From a virus: a DNA stretch of 64,000 bases. The DNA is taken from positions 1-64,000 of the IMG/VR virus record IMGVR_UViG_3300007619_000129; one strand, given 5' to 3'. The position numbers were made by a program, and so were the translations under genes. The notes under the pieces are model-generated. The model was not told where the DNA came from. It ran no database searches and saw nothing but the letters and a program-made list of their open reading frames with translations. This document shows, piece after piece, positions 35,024 to 43,913 of this stretch. The first letter of the stretch is position 1. The number at the start of each line of letters is the position of its first letter.

Positions 35024-38000
35024 TTACTCATTAAAAGTTACTCCGCTATCATCAATAACGAAATCAATTGAAATCTTTTCAGCTGTTCTTGTTGGAATTA
35101 GTTCAATTATTCCATTCATTTTATTAGCTTCTTCATCTTCTGCTGAATTATTTGAATCATTAGCAATGATATTAAATCCTTCAATTCCAGCCTGAAGTTG
35201 TACAAGAGACAATATCGGAGTAACAATAGAAACAAACCGATCTCTTTGTTCAGAAATTGGTTGTTCAAACACAAGTCTTCTTGCAGCATCACTAACGGTT
35301 CTTTTCACAGCAATTAGTAATCTTCTTACATTAACTCTGTCAAGTGCCGAAGCTGCTTGTTGTAATGTTCTTTGTCCAAAAATAACCTTTATCTGTGGTG
35401 GAAAATTAGCAATTGGATTAATCCGAGCATCATGTAAGGTTGCACGATCATCCTTTTTCAATCTAACATCAATACTTTCCACGAAATCAAGAGAACCACG
35501 ATTAAATCCTGCTGGAGCAAACCATGGGAATCCTACCTTATCATTGAAGGCAATAGCTCCCATAACCCCAACAGAAGGTGGAACTTTTACTGTTCTATTA
35601 TTTACTGAATCCGTGATTATTAGATCAGGAAAATAAGCAGCAGAATAATTGTTGTTTATTGCCCTTGAGTCAAATTGTTCTGCTGTTTTCTCCACATCTG
35701 GCTTATCACTACTAATGTCATAAAGCCTTGTAGTAGAATCGTCATAACCAGCAATATCCATAACATAAAATGCTAATCCATAATCCTTTGTAAGGTCTGC
35801 TACATAATCAGTAATAAAGCTATCTCTAATTCCAGGAATTGCTAATAATTGTACTCCAGGACCATTTCTCAAGTTAGCTGGACTTGTAAATGGATCTGTC
35901 ATTATTTTAGCAGCTGTTCTATAAGCTACAACAGAGTTGTTATTTTTACCGGTTCCGGCTGGATTATTAGACAATCCAGGCGCAGTAAATGCGCTAGCAG
36001 CTGAACCACCAGTGTCACTTGAAGACCCTTTGTCATTCATTCTTGCCGAATTCTTATCAAGAACATTAAGTCCATCCCATCCACCATACATCATATTGGT
36101 AAATTTATTATATGTAGTAAACTTATTGAATTTAGCTGAACCAGTTTCAGCCACTAATGTACCTAACGTTATTCTATTAGTAAGAACTCCGTCCGAAACA
36201 GAGCCAGAGAAATTTGGATTTCCATTTCTAATATAAGCCGCCTCTTTCATATGTGCCTGAGCGGTTCCAGTAATCTCAGAAACAGCAGCATTAGAAAATG
36301 CAACCCTTGCTAAGGTAAATTTATTTTCATTGAATGAATCGACTGTTGAGCCCGTGACAAGTACGTCTAACTTCTCAATACCAGCCAATTTAGCTAGTGA
36401 AGCAACTAATTTGTTTTGTTTCTTTGTTATATTTGGATTAAGTGGAGTAGTATTTCTTTCAAATTTAACTCCCCAATATAATCTACCATCAACCTCTTCT
36501 GATGAACCAGGATTACCAGCAAATCCACTAGTTGAAACTGAACCTCTTGTAACTTTAAATCTAAATGGTACTGGTGGAACAATTGAGCTTGTAAGCCCAA
36601 GTCCGCTTGATCCTACAATTCCAAGCCTTGAATCGCTTGAAGCCAAACTTCCAGTGTCAACATTATCTGGATTAGTTTTTAGAACACTAAGTCCCCTGAA
36701 ACCAAATGGTAAAGCTCTCGCTGGAACTTCCCTTCTTTCTACGGCTTCGTTCATTACAACTCGTACGATTCTTGATTTATTGGAGTATTTTCCTGTAATT
36801 TCAACCCGTCTATCATCTTCATCTTCAGCATCCCAAATATATTGAGCTTTTATGTCTCCAATTTTAGCAGCAACATAATCTTCTGATAATGGGTTTAAAT
36901 TACATCCTGTATATCTTTCAATAATTTCTGGAACTTGATCAGTATCGTCAAATCTACGAATAAGAACAGAAAAAGTTCCATATTCATTATTAGTTTCGTT
37001 TGACATTCTTACATCAGCAATTGAAACCTTCCACTTTTCATTGGTTTCTTCACCATCATCGAGAGCTTCGATGTAAAACAAATCAAATTCGGTATCACCA
37101 AAAGGTTGTGAAATAAAGTTTGTAGTTCTTGATGATCTGTATCTGGTATCAAAATGTCCATAAGCGTCTCTATATGGCATTGTGGTATTACCAGAAGAAT
37201 CAGAAGTGGCAGTAGAACCCGAAACTACCGCTACAGAAATTCCGTTTGTATCTACAGTAGCAATTTGGTTATCTACAGCAAAATCAGCATATAGTAAATG
37301 CTCTTTTGATGGAAAATTTTCTGGATTAGTATTAAGAATCTTTGAAATATAATTTGAACTATCAGGATCAAGGGATGCAGTTAAAACTGTTTGTTTAGCT
37401 GAAGACGAAACAATTAACTTAAATTCATTGTTTGACAATGAAGCTACATCATCAACATTTGATCCCAAGTTAGTTGGAGTGGCTTCATCTCCATTTAATA
37501 TCATTAGTCTTGTACCACTAGCAGTAAGAACTACTGCCCTTACAAGATTAACGAAATCCGAAGCTGAAGTGGCTACAAAACTATCATTATCAGTAAATAA
37601 GGGCATTCCAATTGCTTCATTTGTTGCCAAATCATGTCGAGCAACAATAAATTGGGTCGCACCCTGATGTCTTGGGTCTTGAGTATCAACAGTAGTTCCA
37701 GTAACTACAAAACCAGCATTTTTTACTTGTCCAGTTAGTCTAGTGTTGTTAATATCAGTAACAGTATCGTTTGCACCACCGCCCAATACTCTCATATATG
37801 TTACAGCGCTTTGGTGCTTAAGATATTCGTTTACAGCATATGGTCCTGCTTTTTTTGGATCAAGACCACCAAAAATTTGTTCAAAATCATTAGAAGAACC
37901 AACAATCATCGGAACAAAAGCTGGGCCTTGCTTAGCAGTGCCAATAATTCCGGCTGGGGTGCCTATGGGACCTGGAGTTGGTTGTACCAATACAATTTCT

Positions 38001-38041
38001 CGGTCTCGATATCCTGGCGCTCTAAAAGTTTGTTCAGCCAT
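35024..38041 (-). CDS. 18: Tail sheath protein 2 (gp18-like paralogue)
   Basis: 1005 residues with the same plan as sheath 1: IGTPAGIIGTAKQGPAFVP (20-38), FGGLDPKKAGPYAVNEYLK, and the C-terminal PQIKVIFGQRTLQQAAS, VNVRRLLIAVKRTVSDAARR, VSIVTPILSL. Start context AAGGAGAAATTATTAATG is good. The two sheaths are close in the conserved ends and differ in the middle, so duplication is old. The order neck, sheath, sheath, tube is otherwise T4-like. Confidence 0.9.
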   Translation of the reverse strand: MAEQTFRAPGYRDREIVLVQPTPGPIGTPAGIIGTAKQGPAFVPMIVGSSNDFEQIFGGLDPKKAGPYAVNEYLKHQSAVTYMRVLGGGANDTVTDINNTRLTGQVKNAGFVVTGTTVDTQDPRHQGATQFIVARHDLATNEAIGMPLFTDNDSFVATSASDFVNLVRAVVLTASGTRLMILNGDEATPTNLGSNVDDVASLSNNEFKLIVSSSAKQTVLTASLDPDSSNYISKILNTNPENFPSKEHLLYADFAVDNQIATVDTNGISVAVVSGSTATSDSSGNTTMPYRDAYGHFDTRYRSSRTTNFISQPFGDTEFDLFYIEALDDGEETNEKWKVSIADVRMSNETNNEYGTFSVLIRRFDDTDQVPEIIERYTGCNLNPLSEDYVAAKIGDIKAQYIWDAEDEDDRRVEITGKYSNKSRIVRVVMNEAVERREVPARALPFGFRGLSVLKTNPDNVDTGSLASSDSRLGIVGSSGLGLTSSIVPPVPFRFKVTRGSVSTSGFAGNPGSSEEVDGRLYWGVKFERNTTPLNPNITKKQNKLVASLAKLAGIEKLDVLVTGSTVDSFNENKFTLARVAFSNAAVSEITGTAQAHMKEAAYIRNGNPNFSGSVSDGVLTNRITLGTLVAETGSAKFNKFTTYNKFTNMMYGGWDGLNVLDKNSARMNDKGSSSDTGGSAASAFTAPGLSNNPAGTGKNNNSVVAYRTAAKIMTDPFTSPANLRNGPGVQLLAIPGIRDSFITDYVADLTKDYGLAFYVMDIAGYDDSTTRLYDISSDKPDVEKTAEQFDSRAINNNYSAAYFPDLIITDSVNNRTVKVPPSVGVMGAIAFNDKVGFPWFAPAGFNRGSLDFVESIDVRLKKDDRATLHDARINPIANFPPQIKVIFGQRTLQQAASALDRVNVRRLLIAVKRTVSDAARRLVFEQPISEQRDRFVSIVTPILSLVQLQAGIEGFNIIANDSNNSAEDEEANKMNGIIELIPTRTAEKISIDFVIDDSGVTFNE

Positions 38042-38117
38042 TAATAATTTCTCCTTGAATTACAAAAAAGTACAGTATTCTTGTAGATAACTATGATGTC
38101 CAAATGATAAAAGCACT

Positions 38118-39347
38118 TCATCTTTTAAGTACCTGAGCAATATCGTCTATGTGGTCTGCGCCTATTATTGTTTCTCCATTTCTTGGATTTTTAGACACCA
38201 CCTTAACAAATTTAGTGGTTTGTTTTCCAGATATTCTATCTTTTACTATGACAGATTTAAAAGTGTCTTTATTGCGCCCCGTTTTAGCATTGCCCTGTAC
38301 GTCTAAAGGGACTACGTCACTCAAAACAAATTTGTTGTGATCGCCACTTGGGTTTCTACTATTTGTTTCTGATGTTATTATGTCTGAATTTGACTCATAA
38401 ATTCCAAATGATATTTGTGGAGCAGACACATATCTTCTTATCGCAATTGGATCAGCATCATTTCTTTGAGCATGAGAATATGCTGGAACCCTTACTTTAA
38501 AAACATATTTTAATACCCTTTCCTCATCTGCAAAATCGTCTGAATTATCATCACCACTAATGCTATCATCAAAATAAGCCACAAACCAATATCCCTTATC
38601 CGTTTCAAGCTGAAATGTGTTTAATTGTTCGTCATAATTTGCAAAAATTCTTTCTATCATTTGATTTAAATGCTCTCTATATTGAGACCATAAAGTTACT
38701 TCATATTCACATACAAAAAAAGTAGGAAATGGAATGGTTATTATTTCAAATATATTATTTCCCAAATTATTATTTGATAATAATTCCTCCCCAAGTCCAG
38801 GAGCATTTCTTCTTCTAGAGGCTACTCTTCCTGGCAAATTTCCTGTTTCATTAGTAGAACTTTCAAAATTATTATCACTATCAACATTGTCCTGATTTTG
38901 TATGGACAATTTATTAACAAGAGACTGATATTGTCTATCGCTTGAAGATAATCTCTTTTTTATTACAATATCTCCAACATCAGTACCCATCCCCATACCA
39001 TTATTTTCAGGTCCTACCGGAGTTTTTTGACTAATTCCAGTTCCTACTATTGATATAATTGGCAATATAAGTTGTCCATTCTCATCTCTAATTGGGTTTT
39101 TTCTCATCCGTGTAGCAAATCTCTCTCCAGAGGCAAAAACTACTGGTACCTTTCCAGATGCTCCAGAATTCTTTATTGGTGTTACGTGGATAGGAACAAC
39201 TTCATCAAACAATTTAAATAATGCTATATCAACATCCTCTATTCCAACTGGTGCCACACTAAAATCTGTTGGAATATTAAGTCCCTCATAACCAGATAAA
39301 ATTCTATTACTAAGAGGTTCTCTACCTGCTCTTCTCTGTCTCGCCAT
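38118..39347 (-). CDS. Neck/tail-completion protein, gp15-like
   Basis: 409 residues. VPVVFASGERFATRMRKNP then LPIISIVG resembles the beta segment of T4 gp15, which caps the tail and joins it to the head. IPFPTFFVCEYEVTLW and LNQMIERIFANYDEQLNTF add the second part of that fold. The position between neck genes and sheath fits. Residues about 135-215 are a disordered Asn/Ser/Arg-rich insertion not found in the short T4 protein. It has no Shine-Dalgarno site; a 7-bp hairpin stands 19 nt upstream. Confidence 0.55.
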   Translation of the reverse strand: MARQRRAGREPLSNRILSGYEGLNIPTDFSVAPVGIEDVDIALFKLFDEVVPIHVTPIKNSGASGKVPVVFASGERFATRMRKNPIRDENGQLILPIISIVGTGISQKTPVGPENNGMGMGTDVGDIVIKKRLSSSDRQYQSLVNKLSIQNQDNVDSDNNFESSTNETGNLPGRVASRRRNAPGLGEELLSNNNLGNNIFEIITIPFPTFFVCEYEVTLWSQYREHLNQMIERIFANYDEQLNTFQLETDKGYWFVAYFDDSISGDDNSDDFADEERVLKYVFKVRVPAYSHAQRNDADPIAIRRYVSAPQISFGIYESNSDIITSETNSRNPSGDHNKFVLSDVVPLDVQGNAKTGRNKDTFKSVIVKDRISGKQTTKFVKVVSKNPRNGETIIGADHIDDIAQVLKR

Positions 39348-39366
39348 ATTTATAATTATTGTTGTG

Positions 39367-39384
39367 TTTTGATAAGAATCAAAA
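39367..39384 (-). promoter_or_regulatory. Leader hairpin before the gp15-like gene
   Basis: TTTTGAT and ATCAAAA form a 7-bp stem with a 4-nt loop, followed by CACAACAATAA up to the start codon. The ACAACAATAA string also follows the SSB leader hairpin. There is no ribosome site, and the plus-strand ORF at 39396 starts just beyond it. Confidence 0.35.
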
Positions 39385-39395
39385 ATACATATTAA

Positions 39396-39740
39396 ATGAT
39401 GTCTTTATTGAAGGATTTCTTCGTCAGATTCCTTCTAAAGGTGTTTTTTAAAAATGAAAATAATGTTTTAATGGTAAAAATGATTAATTCAAGAAATTTT
39501 TTACCACTAAGAGTAATATTCAAAAGTCCAAAGAATGACAATATGTGGCAAATGCAAATATTTGATATTAATATGGAACCAAAATTAGACTATCAATATA
39601 ATACGCTCTTGGAATGCATTCTTTGCCAATTAGAAATGAACTTTAAAATAAAAGAAATCCACACAAAATCACAAGCTCACACAAGCCACTCTCAGAAGAT
39701 TTTATTTCAGAACATACTAAGACTAATCAATTATTTTTAA
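39396..39740 (+). CDS. Plus-strand hypothetical protein in the neck region
   Basis: 114 residues (or fewer if ATG 39471 is used) in a 400-bp stretch where the minus strand has no gene. The sequence looks coding, with a mixed hydrophobic/charged core (FLPLRVIFKSPKNDNMW, LDYQYNTLLECILCQLE) and codon use like its neighbours. No ribosome site is seen. It opposes the flanking neck genes, which suggests a late insertion or an early-expressed gene. Function unknown; it could still be chance. Confidence 0.45.
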   Translation: MMSLLKDFFVRFLLKVFFKNENNVLMVKMINSRNFLPLRVIFKSPKNDNMWQMQIFDINMEPKLDYQYNTLLECILCQLEMNFKIKEIHTKSQAHTSHSQKILFQNILRLINYF

Positions 39741-39746
39741 ATGGAT

Positions 39747-40073
39747 TTAGGCTACCCTTTTAGCTCCAGGGGCTACTGGCAATTCGTGCTTTGGTCCACC
39801 CTTCATTTTTTCATCCATTACTACCAATTCATCAACGATCTGATTCCACAATTTCTCTTGTTTCAAAATCCATTGCAAATTTTCAGTAGCTTTCTTTTTA
39901 ATCATAGGGTTTTTAGATCTTTGAGCTAAATAAGACATAATATTACTAACTTTTGACATTCCATCAAATACATTTTTCATAGCATTATTTAATGGCTTTT
40001 CATATCCTCTTAATTCAGGAGTTTCTAACTCTTCAATCAAAAATACTTCTCGTAAACTTCTTTTTTTACCCAT
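39747..40073 (-). CDS. Neck-region hypothetical protein
   Basis: From ATG 40073, 108 residues, mostly helical (LNNAMKNVFDGMSKVSNIMS; KATENLQWILKQEKLWNQI). The frame is open to 40124, but the 40073 start lies just past the stop of the gp14-like gene and gives a cleaner MGKKRSLREVF terminus. Role unknown; the position suggests a head-completion or connector part. Confidence 0.55.
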   Translation of the reverse strand: MGKKRSLREVFLIEELETPELRGYEKPLNNAMKNVFDGMSKVSNIMSYLAQRSKNPMIKKKATENLQWILKQEKLWNQIVDELVVMDEKMKGGPKHELPVAPGAKRVA

Positions 40074-40077
40074 AATA

Positions 40078-40761
40078 TTATATATCTCCATCTCCATAAA
40101 AAGACGATCTTTTCGAATTGGCATTAGTTACACTTTTTGCCCTAGTTGAAACTTCGTCCGGTTTCTTTATTGTTTTGTCAATAACTCCTTGTTTCTCTAG
40201 ATCCCGACTATCTCCAGTAGGCCCAAGTCGATTATCAGCAAAACCCCTCTGTTGTACAAAGTCTTTTTGAACTGCATCATCATCTGAATATTTCTCATCA
40301 GTAGGTCCAAATATTTTGCTCTCAAATTGACTTTTTCTTGCCTGAACACCCTTAATCATTAATCCCATTTTATATTCAACTTGCCCATGAACAACGGTTT
40401 CTGGAACAACAGATGTAACTTCAAAAAATTTAGGTCCAAAACTAAAAAAATCACCCTCTTCTAATTTTATTTCTTTATCAATCATATCCCTTGACTGAAC
40501 ATAGCAAGTTATTTTGCTTTTATATTCAATTCCAAACCTGTTTGTTGAAGTTTCTGGACTTTCCCACTTAACAAAACACTCTATTTCCAAAGGATCATCA
40601 AAAATCTTTTCTGGACTTTCTTCATAAATTTCATGGACTTTTGTTTTTGTTACTGATATCGGGTAATAATAAATTTTCTGTCCAGCTACATCCTTAATTA
40701 GCTCTTTTACAGTATCATTAAAAAAATCAATACCTCGTGGTGTAAGAAATAATCGTGCCAT
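40078..40761 (-). CDS. 14: Neck protein, gp14-like
   Basis: 227 residues with strands (YYYPISVTKTKVHEIYEE; IECFVKWE) and the EEGDFFSFGPKFFEVTSV element, which match the pattern of T4 gp14-type neck proteins (a strand pair followed by EGDxxxFxxxxFEI). The C-terminal 70 residues are charged and disordered. It follows the gp13-like gene by 9 nt. Together these join the portal to the tail. Assignment rests on pattern and gene order. Confidence 0.6.
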   Translation of the reverse strand: MARLFLTPRGIDFFNDTVKELIKDVAGQKIYYYPISVTKTKVHEIYEESPEKIFDDPLEIECFVKWESPETSTNRFGIEYKSKITCYVQSRDMIDKEIKLEEGDFFSFGPKFFEVTSVVPETVVHGQVEYKMGLMIKGVQARKSQFESKIFGPTDEKYSDDDAVQKDFVQQRGFADNRLGPTGDSRDLEKQGVIDKTIKKPDEVSTRAKSVTNANSKRSSFYGDGDI

Positions 40762-40770
40762 TTATTATAA

Positions 40771-41940
40771 TTAGCCAGGCTTAATAAAATAACCATTAGG
40801 CATTGGCAGCAACCTAAGTTGTTTTAGCAAGTTTTCAGCTTTTGTGGCTTGTATTTCCACAATTGACTGATCTGTCAATTGATCAAGGGTTTCTCTTAGA
40901 GTTGTTATTAATTTGTCTTTGTCGTCCCTTCCACTTGATAAAAGATCTCCATAATTTAAAGTAACTTCTCCACCCGGAATTGGAATTGTATTAAATTTTC
41001 CACGAATATAACCTAAAGTTTCCATACATAACGATAAAGTATATTTTCTTATCCAATTTCTTCCCATAGAAGTAATTTCAGTATATGTCAAATTACCAAA
41101 TGGTACGTCAGAAATATTAGAAATGCCATCAATCGTATCGTCCGTATAAGAAGGGTTGAAAGGATCTGGGGGAAGCATTACACGAATCCATAATTTTTTT
41201 GTTTGTCCCTCAATAAATGTTGGCATTGGATATATTCTTATGCTTGATCCTCGTATATCATAAGAATAATTTGATCTCCTAACCCTTTGAGACAATTGCA
41301 TTTGTCCAGCCCTCAATAAATCTTCAAAAACAGGGAGAACATAAAAAATTGTCTCAGGAGTAAAGCTTTCAAAGCTAAACTCATTATTTAGATAATTAAT
41401 AGCTGAAGTTGAATCAAAAAATCTATAAGCAGCAAGAGGAGAAAAATGAAAAACTTCCATAATTCTCATTTTTCCAAAAGAACCCGTGGTTTGTGTCTGA
41501 AATAGTGCCGTTCCATCACCATTCTTCAGATCCGTTAAAAGATTATAGTCTTGTTGCCTTGAAACTAAATCAATAGAACCAGAAACATGTTGTTTATAAC
41601 CACTATATCCAGCTTCCATTGCATATGGTTCAGCTTGACGAATTAAATGATCAACACTTTCTCTAGGATATTGGTTTTGTACATTACTTCCTGTTGGTTG
41701 CCCTTTTAATAAATGAATTTGAGACTTAAATTGATATTCATTTACCAATTCGCTATATTGTAATGTAGCTTCCTCAAATGCTGCCCATATAGTCCTTTTA
41801 GGTAATGCAACAGATACAACATCATCTCCTAGCATCCGCCTAACAAACAAAACCATATTGTCAGCTTCAGTCTGAAACGCTGTATCTGCATCAAATATAC
41901 CAAATGGTGTGGGTGTAACCGTATTCGCAAATGTAACCAT
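40771..41940 (-). CDS. 13: Neck protein, gp13-like
   Basis: 389 residues. MVLFVRRMLGDDVVSVALPK then FEEATLQYSELVNEYQF matches the helical start of gp13-type head-completion proteins (xLRRLGxPxxxVExxxxxxxxxIxxALxxY). The rest is strands and helices ending in a Leu-rich helix (AENLLKQLRLLPMPNGYF). It comes first in the neck cluster gp13, gp14, gp15-like, sheath, tube, which supports the call. Confidence 0.65.
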   Translation of the reverse strand: MVTFANTVTPTPFGIFDADTAFQTEADNMVLFVRRMLGDDVVSVALPKRTIWAAFEEATLQYSELVNEYQFKSQIHLLKGQPTGSNVQNQYPRESVDHLIRQAEPYAMEAGYSGYKQHVSGSIDLVSRQQDYNLLTDLKNGDGTALFQTQTTGSFGKMRIMEVFHFSPLAAYRFFDSTSAINYLNNEFSFESFTPETIFYVLPVFEDLLRAGQMQLSQRVRRSNYSYDIRGSSIRIYPMPTFIEGQTKKLWIRVMLPPDPFNPSYTDDTIDGISNISDVPFGNLTYTEITSMGRNWIRKYTLSLCMETLGYIRGKFNTIPIPGGEVTLNYGDLLSSGRDDKDKLITTLRETLDQLTDQSIVEIQATKAENLLKQLRLLPMPNGYFIKPG

Positions 41941-42081
41941 TATGAATATAATTACATGAGATAAACTGTCTTTTTTATATTATTTATTTGATTTTTAAAA
42001 AAACGACGAGATTTACGGTTTTTGTCTTTTTTCGTATGAAACTCTAAAATCTCTTGTGAAGGTTTCTCATATAGAATGATA

Positions 42082-43089
42082 TCATACAGATGGAAGATTA
42101 GACATTAAATCTTCTGGACTCATTGATACCATACTCTTTAAAGTTCTATATGCATCTGAAACAGATGGGTGATTTGTTGCATTAACTAATCTACCTTTTG
42201 GATCAAAAGTTCTAAGTTGAGCTGAACCATCTGGCTTCTCTACCAATTGGGCTTTCCAGCCAGCAGATAAATCATATCTTATTCCCTTTCTTGCACCCGA
42301 ATCCCCAGGTACCATTTTTTCTTTCAATAAAGGTTTTGATTCAACTATTACAACTTCCATCAATTTTGTGGCTTGTTTTTTATTTAGTTTATTTTTCTGT
42401 AGTAATTTTATTACCTTTGACATTCCACTTTCAAGAAATCGAGAAGCACTTAACTTACTTTCAAACAAATTCAGACTTTTAAAAAGTCCAGTTAATTCCC
42501 ACTTTTTTACCAATTTGACGTTGTCAACCTCTTCTCTAACAATTCTCCCCAATTGCTCATCTGTAACAACGTTCTCATTCATATTTCCCATTAAAGCATC
42601 CATTTCTTCTCTTACGAGTTTTTTCAATTCCTTCTCTGTAATAGACTCTTTTTTTATATTTTTATCTTTACGCCTATAGTCTGTACCTAAAAATGATGCA
42701 GCCATTCCACTTGGCTCTTCAACTTTATATAATTCCCCATTTTTCCCCAACCTCATAAAAGTTTTAAGAGACTTATAAGCTCTTTGGGGAGTTTGAAGTT
42801 CTTCTCCATGAAAAAGTTCGCCTTTAGGATTTTTTAAGAAAACTCTATAAACCAATTTTCCATCTTCCGACATATGATCAGTCACAGCCTTATATCCACT
42901 ACCTAAATCAACTTCATCTCCCCACTTAAAATTATGTTCTTGCTGCAATTTTTTAAATGAATGTCCCTCAACATTTCCTAGTCCTGTAAATTTGCCAGAA
43001 GTGACACCACTACCATTTCCACCACCCCACGAAGCAAATCCAGGACCAAATGCAGATCCAACATGTTCTTTAATTGATTTTCTTTTCAT
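42082..43089 (-). CDS. Hypothetical protein with an internal duplication
   Basis: 335 residues from ATG 43089 (a GTG at 43107 is also in frame). Two related segments, DGKLVYRVFLKNPKGELF with QRAYKSLKTF (about 72-108) and DGSAQLRTFDPKGRLVNA with DAYRTLKSM (about 285-320), suggest a duplicated small fold. Between them are charged helices with L(V/I)REE(M/V) motifs like those in other virion-region proteins of this phage. A 16-nt palindrome, GTCTATAAATATAGAC (43092-43107), lies directly before the ATG. No ribosome site. Function unknown. Confidence 0.55.
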   Translation of the reverse strand: MKRKSIKEHVGSAFGPGFASWGGGNGSGVTSGKFTGLGNVEGHSFKKLQQEHNFKWGDEVDLGSGYKAVTDHMSEDGKLVYRVFLKNPKGELFHGEELQTPQRAYKSLKTFMRLGKNGELYKVEEPSGMAASFLGTDYRRKDKNIKKESITEKELKKLVREEMDALMGNMNENVVTDEQLGRIVREEVDNVKLVKKWELTGLFKSLNLFESKLSASRFLESGMSKVIKLLQKNKLNKKQATKLMEVVIVESKPLLKEKMVPGDSGARKGIRYDLSAGWKAQLVEKPDGSAQLRTFDPKGRLVNATNHPSVSDAYRTLKSMVSMSPEDLMSNLPSV

Positions 43090-43140
43090 GTCTATAAATA
43101 TAGACACTAAAACCGTTTTTTATTTTTTATATAAAAATTA

Positions 43141-43572
43141 TTATTTTCTATTAATAATTTTTTCGTTAGCCTTTTCAAGTTCACCAATTCTTTTTTTAAG
43201 ACTTTCTATTTCTATATTATTAAATTCTATAAATTTAAAATATATTTTCTTAATTTTGTCATGAAATTTTTCCGGCAAATAATCCAAAAAATCATCAAAT
43301 GACATTATTTGTCCCATAATATATACATCACTTATATTCGTGATAGACGCATGACAAAAAAAAGTAAGCCCACAAGGATGTTTAGCCTCAATTTCTACAT
43401 CAATACAATTATATATCAATGATTCTGATACTTCACTGATTAAGTTCCATGGATAATCATTTATATTTTTCGAATCTATTATAATGACATCATTTTTTTT
43501 ACCAAAAAGTGTACTAATGTGCTCAACGTTATTAACGTACCAATTATAGTGATTTTTTGATGATAATTTCAT
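43141..43572 (-). CDS. Hypothetical protein
   Basis: 143 residues; N-terminal Asn/Lys-rich part, a middle with HPCGLTFFCHASI, and a C-terminal coiled coil (IEIESLKKRIGELEKANEK). Lies between the 341-codon frame and the 112-residue gene. No family recognised. Confidence 0.55.
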   Translation of the reverse strand: MKLSSKNHYNWYVNNVEHISTLFGKKNDVIIIDSKNINDYPWNLISEVSESLIYNCIDVEIEAKHPCGLTFFCHASITNISDVYIMGQIMSFDDFLDYLPEKFHDKIKKIYFKFIEFNNIEIESLKKRIGELEKANEKIINRK

Positions 43573-43573
43573 T

Positions 43574-43912
43574 TTAATTTAATGTCCTAGTTGACTTATC
43601 TTCTTTAGAAGATTCCATTATTTCCCAACCAAAATCAAGAGCTTCCTGAACTTTTATTTCATACAATTCTAAAGAATCTAAATCCTCTTCAAATGTAAAA
43701 ATTTCAAATGAACTAAATTCATGATTCCAAATAACGTTATCAATAAACAAAAGTGCTTTAGCAAAATTAATCTCAAGACCTGTAATAGGAACAAAAGGCA
43801 AAAACAATTCCTTCGTCATAGATGTAAAAGTTTGTTCACTTTTGTTTTTCCCACCTTCCATGTTGTTGTCGTTCTTTATCTTTATCATTCTAAACAATAA
43901 ACATCTATACAT
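43574..43912 (-). CDS. Hypothetical protein
   Basis: 112 residues, with AAGGAA 7 nt before ATG 43912. Content is mixed, with an acidic, aromatic-rich second half (FEIFTFEEDLDSLELYEI). It follows the GNAT-methyltransferase gene by 1 nt and is probably co-transcribed with it. No family recognised. Confidence 0.55.
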   Translation of the reverse strand: MYRCLLFRMIKIKNDNNMEGGKNKSEQTFTSMTKELFLPFVPITGLEINFAKALLFIDNVIWNHEFSSFEIFTFEEDLDSLELYEIKVQEALDFGWEIMESSKEDKSTRTLN

Positions 43913-43913
43913 A

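Noticed and set aside
39347-39354. TATAAATA on the minus strand before the gp15-like gene
   Set aside because: It overlaps the start codon, so transcription would begin inside the gene. Not usable as a promoter for that start.
41941-42081. Protein-like open frame of about 44 codons between the gp13-like gene and 42082
   Set aside because: It lacks ATG, GTG or TTG at its beginning and has no ribosome site. It may be the relic of a gene, but coding cannot be supported.
43093-43100. TATAAATA, the T4 late-promoter octamer, on the plus strand
   Set aside because: It points away from the minus-strand gene beside it and is part of a palindrome; the same holds for TATAAATA at 52111-52118. In DNA this AT-rich such octamers arise by chance.
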